A stretch of 64,000 nt of DNA from Brassica napus (GCF_020379485.1 NW_026014848.1:62001-126000); one strand, 5' to 3'; positions 29,570 through 40,856 are shown, counted from the stretch's first letter. The notes: a model not told the origin generated them from the letters alone. Translations and numbers: made by a program.

Positions 29570-29804
29570 AAGTTTTATTTTTCAATTACAAAACTAACCT
29601 AGGACGACTTACACGTAAGTCGTCAAGTTTTCATAAAATATTGAAATTTTAACTTTCCCAGAGACGACTGAATTATAAGTCGTCCAGAAATAGTCAAAGA
29701 TCTGACACGATTCGGTCAAATGCAAAACTAGCCCGTTTCTCGTAGACGACGTATATATAAGTCGTCTGGAGTGTTTTTTTTTAACAAACAAAGCTGGACG
29801 ACTT
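29570..29804 (-). repeat. Right arm of 235-bp inverted repeat
   Basis: Reverse complement of 29137-29371. Transcribed across the transposase leader intron, the two arms would fold into a long hairpin RNA. Confidence 0.95.
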
Positions 29805-29917
29805 AATTTAAGTCGTCCGTTTGACCAGAAGACTCATCAGTAAGTCTTCTACATACAGATGACTTACTAGTAAGTCTTCTACGCGAACAGATCTTGAAAA
29901 AAAATTCAAATTCGTAC

Positions 29918-30358
29918 CTTAAACTAGGTGAGATGACTTCGTTTGCACACAGGGTCTTCTCCAACCACCCAGAACCTCAAACGAAAGCAACCGTAAGTCA
30001 AAACGAAAGAAATATGGCTCTGTCAACCATAGCCCATATTTTGAATCAAAAGCTTGAGTTTTTTGGATGAATATAGAGAGAAAGTGAAAGAAATGTTGTT
30101 TTTAGTTCATAACAATTGAAACAGAGAGAGTGTAAAGAGATTTACGTGCATTAAAGGGCATTAAAAGCTCCAAACAGTTCGTACAAGGTTGTTGCCACTA
30201 TTCATTGCAGTGGCAATATTGTAAATACTTGAAGAAGATGAGGTTGAGACAGTAAAGAAGCCATTTTCGAAAAAAAAAAAAAAAATGTTAATGGCATTTT
30301 CGTAGATAAAATGCAGGTGTGGGGTTAAAATCTCAAAAAAAAAGGAGTCAAAAGAAAA
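29918..30358 (-). promoter_or_regulatory. Transposase leader exon and promoter region
   Basis: On the minus strand this holds AT-rich promoter DNA and the presumed leader exon ending at the donor at 29917. It contains an A14 run (about 30272-30286) and no supported coding sequence beyond very short upstream frames. Confidence 0.4.
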
Positions 30359-30409
30359 GGTTAGTTTTCTGTTTGACTCCAAGTTTTGAGTCACTTTTGC
30401 AAAAAGCCC
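30359..30409 (-). repeat. Right terminal inverted repeat
   Basis: Read inwards on minus it starts GGGCTTTTTGCAAAAGTGAC and is two bases shorter than the left repeat before the shared core. Target copy TATTCCTAC follows at 30410. Confidence 0.9.
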
Positions 30410-31408
30410 TATTCCTACAGATGCCTAACAGTTGTATGCATGATATTATAGAGCTCTAATGAACAAACCGATCGGCGTTCGCTTTCTAGGTTTGTCTATT
30501 GACCAGATCTAAGTGTCGATCGATGATTCTAAAGGAATATCGATCTATACACCTTTTGCTCCGTCAATCAATTATTAACTAGGAATATTGATCGACGCGC
30601 TCTTAGTCAAGCTTTACGCGCGGGTTGAATAGTGCTCACTAGGCTTACTAGATCAGCTTTAACCTTACTCTAACAATCCTAGCTCAATTAGGACGGATTC
30701 AGGGTGAGATTCAAGTGTTAATTTGTGCCTACAACTCCTAGGTCAAGGTTCTAGCTAGCTAAACTAGAAACATGCATTAATGACAATCCTAATGATGAAT
30801 ATCACAACTTAGCAATCTACAGTTCGGGCTAATCCCTCATAACCTATTTAAACCCTAAACCTAGCTATAGAACCACTTAGACATAGCTAAGCAATTCATA
30901 ACCACAAGGTATAAAAACTACATAAATAGATAATAGATAGTAAGGGAGTTTCAATCACAAATATCTTTGGATCTTCTCTCCAACTCTACTAAAATCCTAG
31001 AAAACCTTTGCTGTGAAAATAAGAAAACAAGAAAGCACACTTTGCCTGAAACACTTTGGCAAGCTATAAATATTAGGTTAAAAACTCGCCAGGGGCAATC
31101 TTGTAATTTGGTGAAGTCTTGGGCTCTAAGTCGACTGGAACCAAATGGGCTTCTGCGCGCTTCACTTTCGATCAATGTCAAAAGGTGTGCGTTGATCGAT
31201 TATTATCTCAAAATGTGGACCGTTGATCTTGCTCGGTGGTAAGCTCGGATGCTCTCTCCAATTGTCTCCAAAATGCTCCAAAATCATCACTTTCTACCAA
31301 AGCACTCCTGATCCTGTAAATATACTAAATAAACTCTACAACATAGTAATTAGTTATTAAAACATTTATAAACCACGGCTAATAGTGGGTAAAATCCATG
31401 GCCTATCA

Positions 31409-33632
31409 TGTTGTGGTGATAACTAAAGCAAAAGGACTCCATTTAACAAGTAAGAACGATATACCAGACCGGAATAAATATCGATTGATGTGTTGTTGTT
31501 GTCATCGGTCGCGGCAGGTGATGTTCTGTCGATTGATATCGGCTGGATCTCGTCGTTTGATATTCTTGGCAATCGTCTACTTGGATTTGTTTTTGTTTTT
31601 TTTTATGACCTGCAAAAATTCAAAATCTGGCATAAGTACTAAACTAATGAAAACCAATTATAATTACCTAATAGTGGGTTGCCTCCCACTCAGCGCTTTG
31701 TTATAGTCATTTAGCTTGACATTGGAGTTGATTTGGCTAGTAATGTGGAAAACAGGTACTTGCTGGGAAGCAAGTCTCCATCTCTTATCTGCTCTTGTTG
31801 AACCATGTACCAGTGAAGTCTTTCACTGCCTCATCTCCTCTGCGCCATTTGTCTTTCATTGTTGCAGTTGTATTTTCTATCTTATGCAGTCTGTCTCCAA
31901 GTCATTCAAGTTTAAACTGATGTATCAAAAGTCTGGCGTATGTGTCAGCTGAGATCTCCTCTCCATGTTTGTTTGTATCAGACATATCTAATTTCACCTT
32001 TGTTACTAGCTTTCCTCGGGTTGTTGGTGTGGTTTTGTCGATCGATGTTCTTCTGTGACTGTCGGTCGATATGTTGATGCGTCTGTCAATGCCTCTGGAC
32101 GACGTGCGATGTATCTCTGAAGCTCCACTATCTCCCTCTGCATTGCTTATGTCTGAGAAGTCAAAGAGCTGAAGCTGATGTCCCATGGGAAATAGATGTC
32201 ATCACATCTCCTATCAAGCCTCTCTTCTGGGGCTCCCAGAGTTTTGTATATCTCTTCTACTATCTGATCAATCTCTGCTCTGGTGTAAGAATCTGGTCGA
32301 GACTTCATCGGATTTGATTGTGACAGTTCATCGTAGATCGATATCGAGATGTTTTTGTCGATCAATGCTGGTGTAATTGCTTCGGCCGCACGCTGTGTCT
32401 GCATTCTGACTATGTTTTGCCTCATCTCTCCATGCATGTAGTCAACCAACTAATACTATCATTCAATATGTATTAGACACCATCAAGATTCATTTGGAAA
32501 TCATCATCATTCTTTTCCTGGGCTTCACAGATTCCATAAAGCATCTCATTTATCTCATCGTTGGTGAAGATTTCTGGTACTAGCTTGGTCTGTGTGAATG
32601 ACCGTGCATGCTCTGGAAGACATATGTAGCTGTGCTCATCCACTGAGGCTCTTTCCAGAAGATTTCTGATATCATCCTTAGATACATGGATGATGTGTCC
32701 ATTTACACTTCGCGCATGTTCATGATCATCTCTGTAGACCCCATACTCATCCTTCCCTTCCCAGTGGAATTTCCTTGTTCCATCACAGTCGTAGGCTCTT
32801 TTTCCGAACTCTGGATGTCGGTCGATAAATGTTGGGACTCTGATGTCGATCGACAGTCGAGTATGTTGTCGACACTTTGGCTTGAAACGATCATCTAGTC
32901 CACCAGTTGGGTCATAGAACTCGTTTATAACTCTCTGCTGGTGCTCTAGAGTGTTGTGTCGTTGCATGAAGAGATTTTCTGCTCCATTAGCCATTAGCCA
33001 TCAGAAGGATATCTGGAATGTCCTCTCTAGATACTTGCAATCGTATCCATTCATGATGCTCTGTCAATCGATACGCTGGCCAGTAGTCGATCGATGCTGG
33101 TCCTCAACTCATGAACCTTGGATCTCTCTTTTTTGCATAAAATTTAAAAACGAAAAATCAGTAAAAATTAAAACTAAACTTTAAAGAAAATACCTAATAG
33201 TGGGTTGCCTCCCACTTAGCGCTTATTTTAGTCATTAGCTTGACTTCTAGAGATCTGAATCAGTCCAGATGAGAATGTGAACTTTCTCCAAAACAAGTGT
33301 CAGTGTCTCTCTTCCTCATCTTGTTGATGCAGTTGATAAAAGCTCTTGTAGAAACTTTCCCTTGCTCTCCCAGCTCTGGATCACATAGCACTCTAACGAT
33401 GGTAAAAGGTTATGGATGTCCTCTGCAACGCACTCTATACTCAAGATTTCCTTCTTGATATTGCGAAGAGACTAGTGACAGGAGATCTGCATCTACCTTC
33501 TTCTTCTTCTTTTTCTTCTTGCTCTTACTAGTCCTTCCCCAGACTTAGACTTTTAAGACTTGGTCTGTTCTGAAATTCGGCGGGTGTCGATCGATGTGGA
33601 TGGCTGAATGGCAATCGATTCTCTAGGTAGCC
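31409..33632 (-). pseudogene. Family A accessory-ORF region, minus-strand copy
   Basis: Minus frames at 32994-32473 (GAENLFMQRHN, ERASVDEHSYICLPEHARSF, KLVPEIFTNDEINEMLYG), 32449-32147 ([28 protein letters not shown]) and 32186-31902 match the plus-strand region 62250-63300. Frames are broken by indels. The tail phrase GTGGGAGGCAACCCACTATT (minus) occurs twice (about 31690 and 33210), so two partial copies may be joined. The function of the encoded protein is unknown. The ATCGATCGAC motif recurs throughout. The region ends at 33632, where the chromovirus LTR starts. Confidence 0.7.
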
Positions 33633-34281
33633 TGTAATACCCCGTCTTAAAAAAAAACCATAATTTCGGTTTTACGGAATTTCTCGGGGAAGCCGAAGGC
33701 TCGGGAAATTTTTTTCCTCAAGGTTAAGGTTAGTCTGGAGTCTATTAAAAATATTTAGCTCATCAGAACGGGAGCAGAAAAATATTCGGGATTGATCGCG
33801 GGACGAAAATTCACCAGAAGGGCCGAAATCGCGCAAATCGACTGAGAAGCTCGAGGTGGCTTGATCTAAGGGATCAGGACGTGGTGTCAACCATTTAACC
33901 TGCTGAGTGTCAACACAAGAAGTAGGTGTTGACGTGTATGAAGCAGTTCCATGCAGCTTGACACACAGAAGCACGAGGTGTCGCAAAACCAGCGATCTTC
34001 GCATGCGAACCGACATGCAGAGGCCCGTGTGTCGCGATGCATGAACACCAGACATGCTGAAAGGCAAGTGGACGTGGAGGTGTCTTCTGGCATGGTTATA
34101 GAGCATACAACAGGGCATGTGGATGCCCATGTGTCACCATGCATGCGTCCGGAAGCATGCAGGACGACACACAGGCGATCTGGTGGCTCATTCTTATTGG
34201 CCGGCAACTTCTATATATACCTAGCTACCCTGGTTCATTTTTACTCATTCAGACACACCAAGGACACTCTAAAACGTGGCT

Positions 34282-34335
<54 letters not shown>

Positions 34336-35793
34336 AGTGAGGTGCTTTAGATGAATAGACATTTTTCGAAAACCGATAAACTAGCAGGAAGTTCCGAAAG
34401 ACTGTCCAGAAAAGAAAGAAGGTTATTTCCGGGTTCTGATCAGTCCAGACCAGTTCATTCAAGACATTGTGGTTGGGTTTTGGGATTTAACATCACGGTA
34501 CCAAGACGAAGATTTGGAGGGGATAAATTGGTCAATGAATCTCGAGCCACATCGCTTAATCATTGTGAGTCACGGTTAATTGTTTGTTAACAAATTTTTA
34601 ATGCAGGTTCATGACATCGGAGACGGCTTCCGAGCTAGGATAGCCAGACCGGTCTAGGTGTCAGTTTGTGGATCCGAGGCTTGAGACGATGTATGGGCTA
34701 AGTGGATAGCAAGACTAGTCTAAGCACCCGGATTATTGTGATTGTGTGATTATTATATGTTGTTATAGTGTGTACCTCATGTTCGTACTGTTGTGTGAGA
34801 ACCTGTGGTGGTTCTAGTAGTAGTTTGCAGGTCATTGCTTCCTTAAATGGTACCACTAAGCCGGTGATTGTCCGGAAAGTGGTGGGCTCGGTTTAACTTG
34901 GCTTGATCACCAAGGCTGAGTGTCACACGTGGATGTGACAGCCCCCGGCGAGTCCAATAGGGGACCGGGGCACGGTGATTCCGATTGAGGACCGTGACCG
35001 GGCGATTCCCGAGCGCCTACGCCTGTGTGGTGTAATAGTGAAGGGATTGCCGATGTCCCTTATGTGGAGGAAGAATGATTCTGTTGGGCCCTAGGAGTAT
35101 ATATATATATTGTTGATTGATATGACAGTCATAAAGAGTGTTTTGATTTATTATGGTTTAATGGTTTATTGCTTATTCGGTCATGCTTTATGATCTTGAA
35201 TTTTGATTGTTGAACTACCCGTCTTGCTTGTGTTTGGAGTGGGGTTTAGAATGACGGGTTGTTGTATATGCTAGATAGGGAACCCTGGCTCACTGAGTGA
35301 AACTAGTTCACTCACTCCTCACATCCTTTTGCAGGTGACCAGTAGAAAGGACCATAGCACTCAAGGAACTGTAGGAGCTGGTGTAGATTGGACATCTTTT
35401 GCTAAAGACTCGTTTTCAAGATATATAAATGTATGTTTTACTTTCGACTGCATCCATGGACCATATGTATAATATTTTGGGCTTGTGAACTTCTTGTTTT
35501 ATGGAATAAAGTATGTTTTATATTCGTGACGTGTTGAATCTGATATTAGGTTAGTCCAACCTAACACAACTCTATGATTTGGTACGGGTTGCAAAGCCTA
35601 AGGCCGAAGATTAGAGGAAATAAGTTTTGAATGGATATTCTGGGTTACAGAATTATGTATGTGACTTGGAAAGTCTATTCTCAATCCGTCGTAACATTTT
35701 CGGACTTGGCAGAGGAAGGTCGTTCGGGCATGTTCCTGTTTGATTGTTGCCTGGCTGGCTGACAGATGTCTAAAACAGTTCGGGGGTGTTATA
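33633..35793 (+). repeat. 5' LTR of chromovirus copy 1
   Basis: Starts TGTAATACCCCGTC and ends GGGGGTGTTATA (the terminal CA has become TA). U3 has several CATGCA/TGCATG motifs (33950-34160), TATA box CTATATATAC at 34211, and a GA microsatellite (about 34283-34331). Partner LTR starts at 40893. A TA run lies near 35098-35110. Confidence 0.9.
34211..34220 (+). promoter_or_regulatory. LTR TATA box, copy 1
   Basis: CTATATATAC, downstream of the CATGCA-rich U3 and upstream of the GA microsatellite. The same box stands in the 3' LTR (about 41474) and in the 3' LTR of copy 2 (about 52377), but is missing from the 5' LTR of copy 2. Confidence 0.6.
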
Positions 35794-35797
35794 GAGG

Positions 35798-35813
35798 TGG
35801 TATTAAAGCATGG
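35798..35813 (+). other. Primer-binding site, copy 1
   Basis: TGGTATTAAAGCATGG, 4 bp past the LTR. Copy 2 has TGGTATCAGAGCATGG (minus, 57529-57514), which fits the 3' end of plant initiator methionine tRNA. Copy 1 shows two changes. Confidence 0.8.
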
Positions 35814-35949
35814 TTTAGATCATGCGGTCAATCACGTACTTTCCGTGTTTTATCGAGTCAAATGTGTCGTAAAAGATGTGTTAGGAAACCAATAGAGTTT
35901 CGTTTTAATTAGTATTCTTAATAGTAAATTCTCTGTTCGTGGATTGCAG

Positions 35950-37345
35950 ATGGCAAGAAGGGGAAGGAGTGAAGGAGGGCATGATTGGATGTTGGGTACA
36001 GAAAGTGTTTCAAGAAGAAGAGGACTGGGATATGAATCAGAGGGAAGGGTGCAAACACTGGCACACACCAACCAAGGATCCAGTGAAGAAAATATAGGAA
36101 GAAACAACAATCTGTTTGGACATGATCAAGAGATACCACCAGAAGAAAACTTTCCACCAAACCGTACTGTAAGGAGAAGACCAGAAATAGATGATAGCGA
36201 GTCAAGTGTCCAAGGTCCAAGACCAATAAGGCAGAACAACCTGATTGAACCAGAAGTTCATGATCAACCACAACAAGGACAAGGAATGGAGCACACTTTG
36301 AAGATTCTTCATGACGTGAGAGCGAGGTCACTACAACAACCTCAAGTGCAACCTCAGCCACTCGTGCCACCACAACCTTCAGTTAGTACACCGATGTTAC
36401 CATTGATAGCTGCCATAAAGAATATTTTGAAGGAGGAACAGATGCATTTGAAGCCGACCAGTGGCTTCGAAACATGGAGAAAAACTTTGAGACCATGACG
36501 TGTTTCGAGGACTCTAAAAAGAAGATGGCAGTGTATTATTTGGACAAAGACGCGGCAGAATGGTGGGAGAGTAGGGATCACCAAGTAGGACATCTGGTCA
36601 CCACTTGGGCGGCATTCAAAAAAGAATTTGAATGCAAGTATTTCACCTCGGAGTCCAAGCGAAGGCTTCAACGTCAGTTTGCTAACCTAGTACAAGGAGA
36701 CAAGACAGTTAGAGGATATGAATCTGAGTTCATGCGACTGCGACGACACGTGCTGCGAGGACCAGATGATGAAGAAACCATGATATCTAACTTTATGTTT
36801 GGTCTGAAACCAGATTTGGAAAATAGACTGGCAGTCGGGAACTACGAGAGTCTCACCGAGCTAGTGGAAAAGACTGTGAATGTGGAGATCGGATCGGAAG
36901 CTGAAAAGGCGGCAAGTAAGAAATCCAAGCAGCATCAAGCAGGGAAGTATGGTGGAAACCAAAGATCTTTTAAGGGTAAAGATAAGGAAAAGGAATCAGA
37001 AGGGCCAAGTCGACGATCTTTGTTCACAGGAAAATGCTTTGACTGTGGCAAGACAGGCCATAAGTCCAGTGAATGCTACGAGAAGAAACCTGGATCCTTT
37101 CAGTCAAACTCATACTATCCTACATGCTACACGTGTGGAAAGAAAGGACACATCTCTACCCAGTGCGGTGTCAATCGTCTATACCAGCTACGCCAATCAC
37201 TGTCCATCATCCTACAACTCCACCTGCAATCGCACCAGCGCCAAAAAGGCAAGCAATAGGAGGTGGAGTTTACGCTTTAGAACTAGAGGATACTAAACCT
37301 CCAGCCCCATCTAAGGGTCCCATCACAGGTATTCGGGTTCTTTAA
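35950..37345 (+). pseudogene. gag of chromovirus copy 1
   Basis: ATG 35950 starts [17 protein letters not shown] frameshift near 36417 leads to the core frame ([60 protein letters not shown]), the retrotransposon gag domain. Two CCHC knuckles follow: [14 protein letters not shown] and [14 protein letters not shown] (about 37035-37165). Another one-base frameshift lies near 37175. Read without splicing, gag ends at TAA 37343-37345. With the intron at 37329-37446 removed, it would continue in frame into protease. Confidence 0.85.
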
Positions 37346-37446
37346 CCTTACTAGATTGATTTTGTGTTGTGTTATTGCTTGTGATGGATTGGTTACCTTC
37401 TATTGGATAATTTTTATGTTGTTGATATATATTGATGTTGTGGCAG
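37329..37446 (+). other. Intron-like segment at the gag/pol boundary, copy 1
   Basis: Donor ATCACAG|GTATTC and acceptor TTGTGGCAG|GAACTT bound 118 nt that contain stops. Removing it joins the gag frame in phase to the protease frame. The equivalent segment in copy 2 (56401-56518, minus) has the same length and boundaries. Confidence 0.7.
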
Positions 37447-40400
37447 GAACTTTACATGTTGCGGGGCATCCCACACATGTATTGTTCGACTCATGGGAAA
37501 CACATAGCTTTGTGGCCCCTGAGGTAGCTGCCGAGTTTGTGGGTTCATTTGTGATTGACAGGGTGGATGTGGCTGTGATGACTCCCGGAGACCAAACCCT
37601 CCAAGCAAAAGAATGCCTCAGAAGAGTTCCGTTAGTCATTTGCGAGAAGATGTTCTTGGCAGATTTGTTGGTGGTGCCCTTAAAAGGATATGAAGTTATC
37701 TTGGGCATGGATTGGTTATCAGGCTATCGGGCACAATTAGATTGTGGAAAAGGTCGTATTTTGTTCAAGGAGAACGGGCAACGACAAATAGGGTTTTACG
37801 GGATCAGTCCAAGCAAGTCTGTGTCTTTAGTAGCTGCCTTGAGAGTGGAAGATTTGCTTAAGGATGGAGAAGCGTATCTGGTAACAATAACTGCTAGTGA
37901 AGGGCCCACTAGCAACGGAGTTGAAATTACGGATATTGCGGTAGTACAAGAGTTCAAGGATGTGTTTGAAACGTTGAAAGAGTTACCTCCACCTCAGAGT
38001 AACCCTTTCACAATTAACTTGGAACCTGAAGCGAAGCCGATAACAAAGGCTCCCTACCACATGGCACCTGCGGAGTTTGCAGAGTTGAAGAAACAACTTG
38101 AAGATATAATGGAGAAAGGTTTCATAAGACCTAGCTCTTCACCATGGGGAGCTCCGGTCTTATTTGTCAAGAAGAAGGATGGTAGCATGCGGCTTTGCAT
38201 TGATTATCGAAGAATCAACAATATCACCATCAAAGATAAGTATCCCCTTCCAAGGATAGACGAGTTGTTGGATCAGCTAAGGGGAGGAAGTTGGTTTTCA
38301 AAGATCGACTTGGCGTTGGGCTATCATCAGATTCCAATTTCAGAAGGTGATGTCATGAAGACTGCATTTAGAACTCGTTATGGACAATACGAGTTCGTAG
38401 TAATGCCTTTTGGTTTTACTAATGCACCGCCGGCCTTCATGAGATTGATCTCAATTATCAAGTTTGTGATAATCTTCATCGATGACATTTTAATATATTC
38501 TAAGATAGAGGTAGAGCACAAAGCACACTTGAAGCTAGTGTTGGAACGGTTAAGAAACCAGAAGCTGTATGCCAAGTTCAGCAAGTGTTCTTTCTGGAAA
38601 AAAGAGATCAGGTTCTTAGGGCACCGAGTGTCTGGAGAAGGAGTTTCTGTAGATTCAGAAAAGGTGAAATTCATCGAGGAATGGCAAAGGCCATCAACGG
38701 TAACCGATGTAAAGAGTTTCCTCGGGTTAGCCGGGTATTATCGAAAGTTCGTCAAGGAATTTTCTTCGATCACTAAGCCCCTGACGAAGTTTACCGGAAA
38801 AGGAGTTCCATTCATCTAGGGAAAAGAAACGGATGAAGCATTTCAGAGACTGAAGAAAGCTTTGACCACAACACCGATATTGGCATTACCTGAACAAGGT
38901 AAACCTTACACTCTGTACGCAGATGCTTCTAGGGTTGGGTTGGGTTGTGTGTTCATGCAAGAAGGCAAAGTCATTGCTTATGCATCAAGGCAACTCAGGA
39001 AGCAAGAAGATAACTACCCAACACACGACTTAGAAATGGCGGCAGTGGTGTTTGCGTTAAGGATTTGGAGATCCTACTTATATGGAGAAGTCGTGGAAGT
39101 ATTCACATATCATAAGAGTCTCAAGTATTTGTTTACACAACCTGATCTGAACCTCCAACAAAGGCGATGGATGGAGTTTGTGGTGGATTACGACCTGAAG
39201 ATTCAATATCATCCAAGCAAAGCTAATGTGGTCGCAAATGCACTAAGTTGTAGAAAGTTAGCGTCCGATGTTGGAAAGGAAGTGGAAGCATTATCAAGTG
39301 AACTCAAGTTGATGACTTTATGGGCAATTGAAGGGGACCCAAGTGAGCCTTTAGGCATACGTACCGTAAACCAGGCAGGTTTATTCGCACGGATCAGACA
39401 GGAGCAACAACGTGATGAGAAGTTAAAAAGAATCATCACAGAAGTTAAAAATCAAGAAGCTCCAAACGCAAGTGGCTATCATGTGGCAGCAGATGATACA
39501 TTATTACTTAATGGGAGGATATCAGTACCACAGCGAGAAGGGATACGAGATGAGATTTTGAAGTCGGCGCATCACTAGTTACTCAGTATCCATCCCGGGA
39601 GTACGAAAATGTACCGAGATATCCGAAGGTTTTATCATTGGCCAGGAATGAAGAAATCAGTAGCGCGATGGGTGGCTCAATGTCAGACTTGTCAACAAGT
39701 CAAAGTCGAGCATCAGATTCCAGGAGGATTGTTACAAAGCTTACCAGTACCTCAGTGGAAATGGGATTCCATATCCATGGATTTCATCACTGGGTTACCG
39801 CCGGCTCGAAGAAGATCAAATAATGCAATATGGGTGATTGTCGACAGACTGACAAAGGTGGCGCACTTGTTACCTATGAAGGAAACCGATACGGTAGAAG
39901 TATTGGCAGAGATGTATGTGGACCAAGTTGTGAGGTTGCATGGGGTGCCAACAGATATAGTCTCCGATCGAGATCCTAGATTCACCTCAAATTTTTGGAA
40001 GGCATTACAAGAAGCTGAGGGAACTAAGTTGTTCATAAGCACCGCGTATCATCCCGAGAGGGACGACCAAACCAAAAGAACCATTCGCGCCATAGATGAT
40101 ATGATGCGGATGTGTATATTGGATTGGGCGGGAAGCTGGGAAAAACATTTACCATTAATCGAGTTCTCCTACAACAACAGCTTTCATTCTAGCATAGGTA
40201 TGGCACCATATGAGGAGCTTTATGGGAGGCAATGCAAAACACCTTTATGCTGGACCGAAGTTGGAGAAAGAAGAGAGTTTGGACCCAAAATTGTAGAAGA
40301 GACAATGAAAAAGTTGGAGATCATTCAAACCAATATGAAGAAAGCGCAGGATAGACAAAAGAAGTATGCCGATCAATCAAGGCGAGAAGTGGTGTTCAAT

Positions 40401-40856
40401 ATTGGTGATTGGGTTTATCTGAAAGTGTCAGCTCAAAAAGGAAAGAACCGATTCGGGAAGGTCGGGAAACTAGCGGTAAGATTCATTGGGCCTTACCAGA
40501 TTATACAACGAATCGGAGAGGTAGCTTACCATCTCAACCTACCTGAAGAGATGCAAATACATCCGGTATTTCACGTATCAATGCTGCGGAAACATGTTCA
40601 TGATCCCAGCGCTATTGAGACAGAGCAATTCGAAAAACTGCAAACAAACCTCACTTATCCAGAGGGACCAATCCGAATAGGTGAATGTCGGATACGAAGA
40701 TTGAAGAATCGAGAAATTCCTGAAGTCCAAGTTTTCTAAGGTAAGCGGAACCGTGTAGTTGTGACCTGGGAGGATGAATCAAGATTCAAATTGTTGCATC
40801 CAGAGTTCTTCCACGAAGATGTAGTGATGGAAGAAGGGGGATCACCGGATCCTTAG
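37447..40856 (+). pseudogene. pol of chromovirus copy 1
   Basis: Protease ([18 protein letters not shown]; the DSGAT motif seen in copy 2 is altered), reverse transcriptase ([36 protein letters not shown] at about 38474), RNase H ([11 protein letters not shown]; altered TYHKSLK and VVANALSC at conserved acidic sites), integrase (zinc-binding [20 protein letters not shown], core [18 protein letters not shown]; the glutamate position reads QTKRTIR), and a chromodomain-like end ([16 protein letters not shown]). In-frame stops: TAG 38817, TAG 39576, TAA 40737. About ten codons before FIDD are missing compared with copy 2. Non-functional. Confidence 0.9.

Larger units (their letters stand above)
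28971..29917 (-). other. Probable leader intron of the transposase gene
   Basis: Minus-strand donor GTACGAATTT at 29917 and acceptor ATTTGCAG ending at 28971 bound a 947-nt segment directly before the start codon. The exon upstream (from 29918) has stops in the frame that would join, so it is read as a non-coding leader. The intron contains the 235-bp inverted repeat and many AAGTCGTC motifs. Confidence 0.55.
21156..30418. mobile_element. Mutator-like element of the Ulp1-carrying (Kaonashi-type) group
   Basis: The element proper is 21165-30409 (9,245 bp). Target duplication TATTCCTAC is perfect at 21156-21164 and 30410-30418; 9 bp is the Mutator signature. Terminal inverted repeats start GGG at both ends and share a 24-bp identical block beginning GTGACTCAAAACTTGG. 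Two convergent genes lie inside: a Ulp1-domain gene (plus, 22415-26177) and the transposase (minus, 26652-28970 plus leader). Ulp1-carrying Mutator-like elements are a described Arabidopsis/Brassicaceae group. Both genes look intact, so the unit may be autonomous. Confidence 0.95.
20913..31408 (-). repeat. Family A LTR split by the Mutator-like element
   Basis: The two parts (20913-21164 and 30419-31408) join into an LTR of about 1.24 kb on the minus strand, with ends TGAT...ATCA. The start at 31408 (TGATAGGCCATGGATTTTAC) matches the LTR start at 8915. No 5-bp target duplication is seen (CCTGG against TGTTG), so it is a deletion remnant or an old solo LTR. Confidence 0.6.

Noticed and set aside
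29102..29791. Two identical 60-residue peptides on opposite strands
   Set aside because: They are mirror translations of the inverted repeat arms in the leader intron, not genes.
20913..31413. A target duplication for the family A LTR that holds the Mutator-like element
   Set aside because: Flanks CCTGG and TGTTG do not match, so no insertion boundary was claimed.
31902..32994. Minus-strand frames as an ordinary host gene
   Set aside because: They match the plus-strand family A accessory region at 62250-63226 and carry indels, so they belong to the repeat family.
33672..34340. Frames of 100-150 codons in the chromovirus U3 (also 40980-41600, 52047-53015, 59009-59638)
   Set aside because: Present in all LTR copies but on either strand and with indels that do not respect the frame. 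The conserved signal is the CATGCA-rich promoter DNA.
34241..34462. Frame with Leu-Ser repeats
   Set aside because: Translation of the GA/CT microsatellite in the chromovirus LTR.
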